9,903 nucleotides of DNA. It comes from an uncultured Selenomonadaceae bacterium (lineage in GTDB: Bacteria; Bacillota; Negativicutes; Selenomonadales; Selenomonadaceae). The DNA lies in assembly GCA_945637225.1 (NCBI GenBank), contig CALZDE010000062.1, positions 1-9,903 of the forward strand. Direction: 5' to 3'. Position 1 is the first letter of the stretch; the number at the start of each line of letters is the position of its first letter. Positions 1-5,776 of this stretch are shown one piece after another. The notes under the pieces are model-generated. The model was not told where the DNA came from. It saw only the letters and a list, made by a program, of their open reading frames with translations, and did not search any database. Both the position numbers and the translations under genes were made by a program.

Positions 1-12
1 TAGAATAAGGTA

Positions 13-35
13 CCCGCCACTTATAGAAGTGGGGG
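13..35 (-). terminator. Strong hairpin over the stop codon: terminator or IS200/IS605-like end
   Basis: Positions 17-22 (CCACTT) pair perfectly with 27-32 (AAGTGG) around the loop ATAG. On the minus strand the stem extends with three more G-C pairs (33-35 with 13-15) past one bulged base. The stop codon of the 133-aa gene (23-21) lies at the loop/arm junction. Downstream on the minus strand the sequence is TACCTTATTCTA, only moderately T-rich, and then the window ends. It could be an intrinsic terminator. The GC-rich arms with a small AT loop also resemble the subterminal palindromes of IS200/IS605 (TnpB-type) elements. The sequence alone does not decide between them. Confidence 0.5.
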
Positions 36-422
36 ACATCTCTTAGTCGTTATATACCCTCTCTCGTCATGTCCTCCCAGCACCTCATCTAAAATATATC
101 CTAAATCATCAAAGGATGCTTCCAAGGCAAATACCACATGGTCCACCGTATAGAGCAATTCATCTCCCTTTGAGCCGTTCTCTGTCAGAAGTACCGCTAC
201 CCTGTCATCATTATCCTGTACCAGCATCACCTTGTCACTGTAATCACTCTGCTCCATGACTCTTGCCATTTCATCAACCTCATACTTTACCAGCATTTGA
301 GGGAAAACCCTGAAAGACTGTTCAACTGCACTTTCTGCCTCACGATTTACTTTATAGCCCTTTTTCTTGATATATTCCAAAACCTCTTTTGCTTCTGTGA
401 ATTTTTTTGTATTATTTTCCAT
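21..422 (-). CDS. Hypothetical protein, 133 aa, unrecognised
   Basis: I do not recognise this protein. It begins MENNTKKF at an ATG at 422-420, with GGAGG (complement of 434-438) about 11 nt upstream, and a good sigma-A promoter lies just beyond (463-491), so it is probably expressed. It is soluble and strongly charged, with no signal peptide or membrane segment. The N-terminal third is lysine/glutamate rich and probably helical (EAKEVLEYIKKKGYKV). The middle has alternating hydrophobic stretches that could be beta strands (DKVMLV, RVAVLL, YTVDHVVFAL), followed by an acidic helix (DDLGYILDEVL). The last residues, TTKRCPPLL, are encoded by the arm of a strong hairpin (positions 13-35) that also contains the stop codon. 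The C-terminus may therefore be a read-in tail rather than the ancestral end. It is divergently transcribed from the HPr-LDH gene. No function is proposed. Confidence 0.75.
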   Translation of the reverse strand: MENNTKKFTEAKEVLEYIKKKGYKVNREAESAVEQSFRVFPQMLVKYEVDEMARVMEQSDYSDKVMLVQDNDDRVAVLLTENGSKGDELLYTVDHVVFALEASFDDLGYILDEVLGGHDERGYITTKRCPPLL

Positions 423-452
423 TTTTTAATTTCCTCCGTCAAATTTATGCTT

Positions 453-471
453 GTGTAAATATATTGTACAC
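453..471. promoter_or_regulatory. Operator-like inverted repeat GTGTA-N9-TACAC
   Basis: GTGTA at 453-457 and TACAC at 467-471 form a 5-bp inverted repeat with a 9-bp AT-rich spacer. The arm centres are 14 bp apart. It covers the -10 hexamer (463-468) and the expected start of the minus-strand promoter, where a repressor would act. The arms are short in an AT-rich region, so chance is possible. No regulator is encoded in the window. Confidence 0.3.
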
Positions 472-491
472 TTTTTGTCTGAATTTTTCAA
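463..491 (-). promoter_or_regulatory. Sigma-A promoter for the 133-aa gene
   Basis: Read on the minus strand, TTGAAA (complement of 486-491) and TACAAT (complement of 463-468) are separated by exactly 17 bp. Each hexamer differs from its consensus (TTGACA, TATAAT) at one position. Transcription would start near 455, giving a leader of about 30-35 nt that includes the GGAGG at 434-438. This is the best promoter I can see in the window. Confidence 0.72.
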
Positions 492-520
492 ATAGAAAGT
501 ATCATTATTACACTAATACT

Positions 521-538
521 TTATGCTAATTTATGTTA
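521..538. repeat. Tandem TTATGYTA boxes with 10-bp period
   Basis: TTATGCTAA (521-529) and TTATGTTAA (531-539) repeat at a 10-bp period, one helical turn, with 8 of 9 bases identical. An exact copy of the second box core, TTATGTTA, recurs at 625-632, nearer to the HPr-LDH gene. Helically phased direct repeats in a divergent promoter region can be protein binding sites. The sequence is AT-rich, so this is only suggestive. Confidence 0.3.
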
Positions 539-546
539 AAAAAAGT

Positions 547-561
547 AAAAAAAGTTTTTTT
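547..561. other. A7-G-T7 tract, possible bend or UP-like element
   Basis: Seven A residues (547-553), one G and seven T residues (555-561) form a palindromic A-tract/T-tract directly upstream of the cre-like site. Phased A-tracts commonly bend DNA or contact the RNA polymerase alpha subunit. The structure is plain in the sequence; the role is inferred. Confidence 0.3.
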
Positions 562-568
562 CTAAGCA

Positions 569-582
569 GGAAAACGATACCA
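569..582 (+). promoter_or_regulatory. cre-like (CcpA-type) operator upstream of HPr-LDH
   Basis: The 14-mer GGAAAACGATACCA matches the Bacillus cre consensus TGWAARCGYTWNCW at 12 of 14 positions, including the central CG and the 3' CA. The mismatches are positions 1 (G for T) and 9 (A for Y). It lies about 97 bp upstream of the HPr-LDH start codon. In low-GC Gram-positives cre is bound by CcpA with Ser46-phosphorylated HPr, which fits a gene that itself encodes an HPr domain with Ser46. I could not place a convincing -35/-10 pair for this gene, so activation versus repression cannot be told. Other LacI-family regulators recognise similar CG-centred sites. Confidence 0.45.
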
Positions 583-619
583 CATTGTAGAATATATATT
601 AGAATGGGAGAGTTAAATG

Positions 620-636
620 TTATATTATGTTATATT
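620..636 (+). repeat. Direct repeat TTATATT with 10-bp period in the HPr-LDH leader
   Basis: TTATATT occurs at 620-626 and 630-636 with ATG between. Both copies resemble -10 hexamers, and the true -10 of the HPr-LDH promoter could be here or at the TA-rich stretch 593-605. I see no -35 matching TTGACA well at 16-18 bp from any of them. Confidence 0.25.
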
Positions 637-660
637 TGATGGTTTGGTATTTTTAAACAC

Positions 661-666
661 AGGAGG
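661..666 (+). promoter_or_regulatory. Strong Shine-Dalgarno AGGAGG for HPr-LDH
   Basis: A full AGGAGG lies 12 nt before the ATG at 679, separated by a T-rich, unstructured spacer. It fixes the start codon at the HPr N-terminus and shows that translation begins at the HPr domain, not at the dehydrogenase. Confidence 0.8.
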
Positions 667-678
667 TATTTTTTTACA

Positions 679-1989
679 ATGAAAAGTTACGATTATATGA
701 TTGTTGGCCCAACTGGCTTTCATGCACGTCCAGCTGCTATGCTCGTTCAGTGCTGCTCTGAGTTCAAGTCCCAGGTAACCGTTTCCTGCGATGGCAAGAA
801 GGCTGATGGCAAGAGCATTCTTCAGCTTACTGCTTTATCTGCAAAGTATGGGCAGATGTTGACTGTTACTGTTGAGGGTGAGGATGAGGACAAGGCTATT
901 GAGGCTATCAAGGCTGTTTTAGTATTCCATGAGGACAAGGCTGACACCAAGGAGCTGAAGATTGCTTTCTTCGGTACCAAGGATTATGACAAGACTTTCT
1001 TCACCGAGCTTACTAAGGAAAAAGGTCAGGGTACCTACAATTCTGACATTACTTTCTTCAATGCCCGTCTGACTGCTGAGACCGTATCTCTGGCTCAGGG
1101 CTTTGATGCAGTATGTATTTTCGTAAATGATGATTGCAGCACTCCTATCGTTGAGAAGTTAAACGAGTATGGCGTAAAGCTCATTCTGCTCCGTTGCGCT
1201 GGCTTCAACAATGTAGACCTGAAGAAGGCTAAGGAATTTGGCATGACCGTTCTTCGCGTTCCTGCTTATTCTCCATACGCAGTTGCTGAGCATGGCATGG
1301 CTATTCTCCAGCAGTGCAACAGACGCTTGCACAAAGCTTACAACAGGGTAAAGGACAACAACTTTGCTCTGTCCGGCCTTTTAGGTGTAGACCTTCACAA
1401 CAAGGTAGCTGGTATTCTTGGTACCGGCAGAATCGGTCAGTGCATGGCTAACATCTGCAAGGGCTATGGCATGACTGTTATCGCTTGGGATGCTTATCCA
1501 AATCAGTCCTTAGTTGACAGTGGTCTTCTCACTTATGTATCTAAGGAAGAGCTGTATCAGAAGGCTGATCTGATTTCCCTGCATGCTCCACTGATCATGG
1601 GCGAGAATGGTACTTATCATCTGCTTGATGATGAGGCACTGGGCATGATGAAGGACACCGCTATGATCGTAAATACCGCTCGCGGTCCTCTGATTGATAC
1701 CGAGGCTCTCATTAAGTATCTGAAGCAGGGTAAGTTCCACGCTGTTGCTCTTGACGTATACGAGGGCGAGGATGAGAATGTTTACACTGACAGATCCGAT
1801 GAGAATCTTTCCAGCTCCGTTACTGCAAGAATCAACATGTTCCCTAATGTAGTTATGACCTCTCATCAGGCATTCTTCACCAGCGAGGCTCTGCAGGCTA
1901 TTGCTACCGTTACTATGGAAAATGCCCGCAACTTCAATGAGAAGAACAATCTCGGCCCAGCTGATGTTATCGCTACCATGCTGAGATAA
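679..1989 (+). CDS. ldhA: HPr phosphocarrier domain fused to D-lactate dehydrogenase (436 aa)
   Basis: One uninterrupted frame carries two complete domains. Residues 1-84 are an HPr: GFHARPA puts the PTS phosphohistidine at His15 with Arg17, and GKSILQL puts the HPrK regulatory serine at Ser46, the canonical numbers. After a short linker (about 85-92), residues 93-436 are an LdhA-type NAD-dependent D-lactate dehydrogenase, reducing pyruvate to D-lactate in the cytoplasm. Visible are RCAGFNNVDL (172-181), the Rossmann GTGRIG (248-253), Asp271 as the likely NAD-ribose acidic residue, and catalytic Arg335, Asp359, Glu364 and His396, each exactly 100 above Lactobacillus D-LDH numbering (R235, D259, E264, H296). 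No methionine lies between M60 and M189, so the dehydrogenase cannot start separately from an internal ATG. Of 31 lysine codons 28 are AAG, a bias suggesting high expression. Regulation of the enzyme by phosphorylation of the HPr part is inferred. Confidence 0.95.
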   Translation: MKSYDYMIVGPTGFHARPAAMLVQCCSEFKSQVTVSCDGKKADGKSILQLTALSAKYGQMLTVTVEGEDEDKAIEAIKAVLVFHEDKADTKELKIAFFGTKDYDKTFFTELTKEKGQGTYNSDITFFNARLTAETVSLAQGFDAVCIFVNDDCSTPIVEKLNEYGVKLILLRCAGFNNVDLKKAKEFGMTVLRVPAYSPYAVAEHGMAILQQCNRRLHKAYNRVKDNNFALSGLLGVDLHNKVAGILGTGRIGQCMANICKGYGMTVIAWDAYPNQSLVDSGLLTYVSKEELYQKADLISLHAPLIMGENGTYHLLDDEALGMMKDTAMIVNTARGPLIDTEALIKYLKQGKFHAVALDVYEGEDENVYTDRSDENLSSSVTARINMFPNVVMTSHQAFFTSEALQAIATVTMENARNFNEKNNLGPADVIATMLR

Positions 1990-2027
1990 GCTTTTTACAA
2001 GTAAATATTAATTAATGCAAATAAAAT

Positions 2028-2069
2028 GGCTGCCGTACTGATTAAGGTATGACAGCCTATTATTTTTAT
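2028..2069 (+). terminator. Bidirectional intrinsic terminator between convergent genes
   Basis: GGCTGCCGTAC (2028-2038) pairs with GTATGACAGCC (2047-2057) around an 8-nt loop: an 11-bp stem with one C-A mismatch and one G-T wobble. It is followed by TATTATTTTTAT on the plus strand. On the minus strand the same stem has one wobble and one mismatch and is followed by ATTTTATTTGC. It starts 38 nt after the HPr-LDH stop codon and can serve both that gene and the dynamin operon arriving from the right. Confidence 0.75.
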
Positions 2070-2084
2070 AACGCCCTCAATCAT

Positions 2085-2105
2085 GAAAATGCAACAAGCA
2101 TTTTC
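2085..2105. other. Perfect 8-bp hairpin in convergent intergenic region
   Basis: GAAAATGC (2085-2092) and GCATTTTC (2098-2105) are perfect reverse complements around the loop AACAA. There is no T-run after it on either strand, so it is not a standard terminator by itself. It may help stabilise the 3' end of the minus-strand transcript. Confidence 0.4.
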
Positions 2106-2129
2106 TTCCTATGACAGCGTTTCAACGAC

Positions 2130-2148
2130 GATGGAGATATGCTCCACC
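2130..2148 (-). other. Hairpin just after the dynamin stop codon
   Basis: On the minus strand GGTGGAG (complement of 2142-2148) pairs with CTCCATC (complement of 2130-2136) over a 5-nt loop, using one G-U pair. It begins 4 nt after the stop codon of the dynamin gene. No U-tract follows, so it is either a weak terminator element or a 3' protective structure; the stem at 2028-2057 is the better terminator. Confidence 0.35.
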
Positions 2149-2152
2149 GTGT

Positions 2153-5100
2153 TTATATTCTTTTACGTATTTCTAAAAGTTTCTCTGTGGAAATACCACC
2201 CTCAAGAGCTGATAAATGACCTGCATAAAATTCTGCTAGTTCCTCACGTACACGCTGAACCTGAGTTTCAAACACTTCTTCACAGCCTTTACGGAAGGTT
2301 TCTGCCAGTCTTGCCTTTTCCCTCTGAAGGTAAATATCTGCATGGCTGGAAACCATCTTTTCCATTTCTTCAGCCATTGCCTTGCCACCGCCTTCTTCAA
2401 AGAAGTGACGAGGATTTTTAAAGGTTCCCAGCAATTTACTGAATAAGCCTAAGTCAATATCATCAAAAGCTACACTAAATTCAAGACCTGCTTCAAATTC
2501 CACCTTTGGACGGGAAAGCGTAATTTCCCTGTCTGCCTCACGAAGTCTTTCCGCCAGATTTACCTGCCAGCGTACAATATTTCTCTGCATAAATTTCTCC
2601 AGACGAAGCGTTGTAGCACGAAGCTCCTGAGACAAGTCAAAGCCTACACTGTATAACAGCTGTTTCAATGCTTCCCGCAAAAGCTTATCTGTATTGCCAT
2701 TTGCCCTTAAATCTGCTGGATTAAAGGCCTCTCGGAAAAAGTCAAGGAAACGGAGGAATACTCTCTGCTTTACGTAATAAGTAAGCTCATCTAATTCCTG
2801 ACGTAAGGCATTTGTAATTTCTCCACTGTTGAGAACATCTATGATTTCGCCTGCCTGCTGACGATGCTGCTGGAGAAGTGCTTTTCTCTTTTCCTTGACT
2901 GCAACATCCTCCTGACTGGCTTTTATAAGCTCATCCACCAGACGCTCTGCACGACTCTGTTCCTGCTCTGCCACATCTACTACAATGCTTGTCAAATCAT
3001 GGAATACAAAATTATAGAACGCATCCTCAAATGGATAATCACGTTTTACGCCATCTAATTTATCCTTTAAATTCTGCTGACTTGATAAAGCATGAAGCTG
3101 TGGACGGTGAACACCATATTTGCGGAGCTGCTGACGTACATAATCGACTACTCCATCCGCTTCTTCCTCATTTTCTGCCAAATCAATAGCATTGACAATA
3201 AAGAACATTTTATCAAGCTGGAAGGCATCCTTTACACGTCCCAGCTGAATTAAAAACTCCCTGTCTGCCTTAGAAAAAGCATGATTATAATAGGTAATAA
3301 AGAGTATAACATCAGACTGACGAATGAAATTAAAGGACATATCCGTATGACGTACATTAATGGAATCTGCACCCGGTGTATCTACAAGAGTAATTCCCTT
3401 TGCTGTGAATGGACAGTCATAATAAACCTCTATCCATTCTACAAAGCATGAGCGTTCTTCCTCTGCCGCAAAGGAAGCAAAATCCTCTAAATTTTTGTGC
3501 AGAAGATTTCCTAAATCATTTGCTAAATGACGATAACCATGCTGAAAAGCACGTAAGAAGGATTTCTGTCTCTGACGGTTTACTCTGGAATCAGCTAATG
3601 CCTTCCCTAAATAATTTCCTGCTTCCTCTAATGATTCTGTATGCATATCAAAGGCGGATAATGCCCTGTTTACGTCAGAAAGCATCATGTCAGCATCCTT
3701 CAGTTTAATCAGAACCGTACCATGAGGATGTTCCTCGTCAACAGGCATAATCTTATTAATAGCCGCAGTCGTAGGATTTGGTGATACTGGCAAAAGCCTT
3801 TCTCCCAAAAGAGAATTTGCAAAGGATGATTTGCCGGCACTAAATGCACCAAAAAGCGTAACCATAAAGCCCTTATTATTTAAGCGGTCCGCCCTTGCTC
3901 TAAGCTCCTTTGCCATACGGCTCATACCCGGCAGTACTGAAATCTCCTTAGCGGTATTATTCAGCTTGTCAGCCATAGCCTTTAATTTATCTGTGCCCTG
4001 AATATCATCATCAGAAGAATATTCTCTTACTTCTGCAATTTCTTCTTCGGATATATTTTCTGTTGTTACTTTATCTGTATATTGTAAAGTCTGTCCATCA
4101 GAGGTAATTACATCCTCTTCCAATTTTTCTGGCACAAATACCTTAAAGAAATTATCTGTTTCTCTATCCTCTGCATTAAAGAGAACATTCATCTTATTCG
4201 CAAGCTGATTAATATAATTTTCATGGTCATTTAAAACCTTTATTGCATCTGTATATTCAGCAATTGAATTTAATTCTTTATTAATAGCTTCGGTACGCTG
4301 TTCTTTTCTTTCACCTAAAAAGCTTCTGATTTCTGCTTTTATATTTCTGACTGTATTGCGTACCATGCTCTTTATTTCCTCAGAAACATTTCCTGTATAA
4401 TTTATAACATAAGTACCATCCTGAGTCAGCTTGGCACCATCACGCATAGCAACGGTCAGCATTTCCTCATATGGCTCAATTTTCAGATTATGTATTTCGC
4501 TGATAAAATCCTGATTATCTATATTATGACTGCGGATAAAATCCTGCAAATAGGTCTTAATATGCCATTCAACCTGTGAACGTGTTTTTTCCTTTAAATC
4601 ATCAAAAAATAAATCCTTGCGACGTTTTCTTTCTGCTTCTGTTTTCTTCTGTCTGCCAAAAAATCCAACAGAAAAATTAGACTGGCATGACTCCAAAAAG
4701 CTTGCTGCCAAATCTCTGGTAGACGTTGGCATAAGATATGCATTAGCTAAAATCTTATTAATTCCCTGGTCAAAATCCTGTTCCCAGTCCTTAGATAATT
4801 TATTTAATTCTTCGTTTAAATCGCTATAATCCTTTTTAACCTGTTCTAATTTTTCAGGTGATAATCCTTCTAAAATTTTATTGGCTTCTGTTATCTTTTC
4901 ACTATCAGCCTGTTCCTGTTCCTCAATGTATTCATCGCAGATTTTTCTCAGGGAAGCATCAATAGAATTGACTAATAACTGGTCACGAAGTTCCATATGA
5001 TTCCACAAAACCTGCTGAAGCTGGGTAAATTGATTTTCTGGATGATTAAGCTCTTTCAAGGAAGTAAAGAAAACGCCCGCTGGCTCTACACCCCAGCTCT

Positions 5101-5761
5101 TAAACGCATTTACTGTTCCTTCGGCAAAATCCTTAAAGCTTAATTCACCTTCCACGTGCTTATCTATCTGATTAACAACAAGATAAACCTCTTTTCCTGC
5201 CTTAGTAAGCTCTCTTGTAAAAGTAAAATTCAATTCAGACTGCACATGGTTATAATCCATTACATAAAAAATAACATCAGCTAAATGAAGTGCATCCTCG
5301 GTGGATTTTCTATGAGCATCATCAGCGGAATCTATGCCTGGAGTATCCATCACAACAACTCTGTCAGGAAGCGTTAAGCCTTTATGACTAAGCTCAATAA
5401 CAGTCACTTGGTCGCCATCCTTGCAGAAGCTTCGTACCATATCATAATTGTAAGGTGCTAAATATTTTCTTGCCTTTCCCTCACGAAAATAAACCCTTGC
5501 ATACTCATCCTTGCCAGCACGCACCTTTACTAAATTGGCACTGGTAGGAATAGGGCTTGAAGGAAGAAGCTCTGCACCGCAAAGACAATTAATCATTCTT
5601 GATTTGCCAGCTGAAAAATGACCTGCAAATGCTATGCCAAATTCCCGCTCTGCCAGCTTATTAGCTAACTGACGAATCCTTGCTAAATTCTTTGTATGAC
5701 CTACTGATGAAAAGTATTCATAAGCAGATAGCAATTTATTCTTTAAATGACACTCATTCAT
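2153..5761 (-). CDS. Tandem (two-headed) bacterial dynamin-like GTPase, 1202 aa
   Basis: This is a dynamin-superfamily GTPase with two full heads in one chain, the layout and approximate length of Bacillus DynA (YpbR, about 1190 aa), a membrane-tethering and fusion protein. Head 1: P-loop GHFSAGKS (47-54), switch Thr73, DTPG (139-142), NQID (197-200). Head 2: GAFSAGKS (638-645), switch Thr664, DTPG (794-797), NAID (857-860). Both look catalytically intact. Long helical stalks follow each head. A hydrophobic-basic patch in each half (about 364-373 with GFFGR, and 1103-1121 with LFSKLLGTF) is a candidate membrane-touching paddle loop. Residues about 545-590 are acidic and low in hydrophobics, a probable flexible linker between halves. 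There is no transmembrane segment or signal peptide. The start at 5761 has GAGGAG 6 nt upstream, inside the 15-nt gap after priA, so it is cotranscribed. Likely role: inner-membrane remodelling or repair. Confidence 0.92.
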   Translation of the reverse strand: MNECHLKNKLLSAYEYFSSVGHTKNLARIRQLANKLAEREFGIAFAGHFSAGKSRMINCLCGAELLPSSPIPTSANLVKVRAGKDEYARVYFREGKARKYLAPYNYDMVRSFCKDGDQVTVIELSHKGLTLPDRVVVMDTPGIDSADDAHRKSTEDALHLADVIFYVMDYNHVQSELNFTFTRELTKAGKEVYLVVNQIDKHVEGELSFKDFAEGTVNAFKSWGVEPAGVFFTSLKELNHPENQFTQLQQVLWNHMELRDQLLVNSIDASLRKICDEYIEEQEQADSEKITEANKILEGLSPEKLEQVKKDYSDLNEELNKLSKDWEQDFDQGINKILANAYLMPTSTRDLAASFLESCQSNFSVGFFGRQKKTEAERKRRKDLFFDDLKEKTRSQVEWHIKTYLQDFIRSHNIDNQDFISEIHNLKIEPYEEMLTVAMRDGAKLTQDGTYVINYTGNVSEEIKSMVRNTVRNIKAEIRSFLGERKEQRTEAINKELNSIAEYTDAIKVLNDHENYINQLANKMNVLFNAEDRETDNFFKVFVPEKLEEDVITSDGQTLQYTDKVTTENISEEEIAEVREYSSDDDIQGTDKLKAMADKLNNTAKEISVLPGMSRMAKELRARADRLNNKGFMVTLFGAFSAGKSSFANSLLGERLLPVSPNPTTAAINKIMPVDEEHPHGTVLIKLKDADMMLSDVNRALSAFDMHTESLEEAGNYLGKALADSRVNRQRQKSFLRAFQHGYRHLANDLGNLLHKNLEDFASFAAEEERSCFVEWIEVYYDCPFTAKGITLVDTPGADSINVRHTDMSFNFIRQSDVILFITYYNHAFSKADREFLIQLGRVKDAFQLDKMFFIVNAIDLAENEEEADGVVDYVRQQLRKYGVHRPQLHALSSQQNLKDKLDGVKRDYPFEDAFYNFVFHDLTSIVVDVAEQEQSRAERLVDELIKASQEDVAVKEKRKALLQQHRQQAGEIIDVLNSGEITNALRQELDELTYYVKQRVFLRFLDFFREAFNPADLRANGNTDKLLREALKQLLYSVGFDLSQELRATTLRLEKFMQRNIVRWQVNLAERLREADREITLSRPKVEFEAGLEFSVAFDDIDLGLFSKLLGTFKNPRHFFEEGGGKAMAEEMEKMVSSHADIYLQREKARLAETFRKGCEEVFETQVQRVREELAEFYAGHLSALEGGISTEKLLEIRKRI

Positions 5762-5776
5762 AACTTTCTCCTCAAT

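Noticed and set aside
585..605. TTGTAG / TATATT / TAGAAT as the HPr-LDH promoter
   Set aside because: The spacing between the -35-like and -10-like hexamers is far too short, and no other -35 fits at 16-18 bp. The region probably contains the promoter but I cannot assign it.
423..678. Riboswitch or other structured leader
   Set aside because: The leader on either side is AT-rich with no long GC stems and no recognisable aptamer core or leader terminator.
949..963. Internal AAGGAG followed by CTG/ATT as a separate start for the LDH domain
   Set aside because: AAGGAG here simply encodes Lys-Glu in the linker. No ATG follows until Met189, well inside the dehydrogenase.
1510..1866. Open frame on the minus strand inside HPr-LDH
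   Set aside because: It lies wholly antisense to strongly conserved dehydrogenase sequence, has no RBS, and its translation matches nothing recognisable.
2083..2421. Plus-strand open frame overlapping the dynamin 3' end
   Set aside because: Most of it is antisense to the dynamin coding sequence, with no RBS before the ATG. The start sits inside the 2085-2105 hairpin area.
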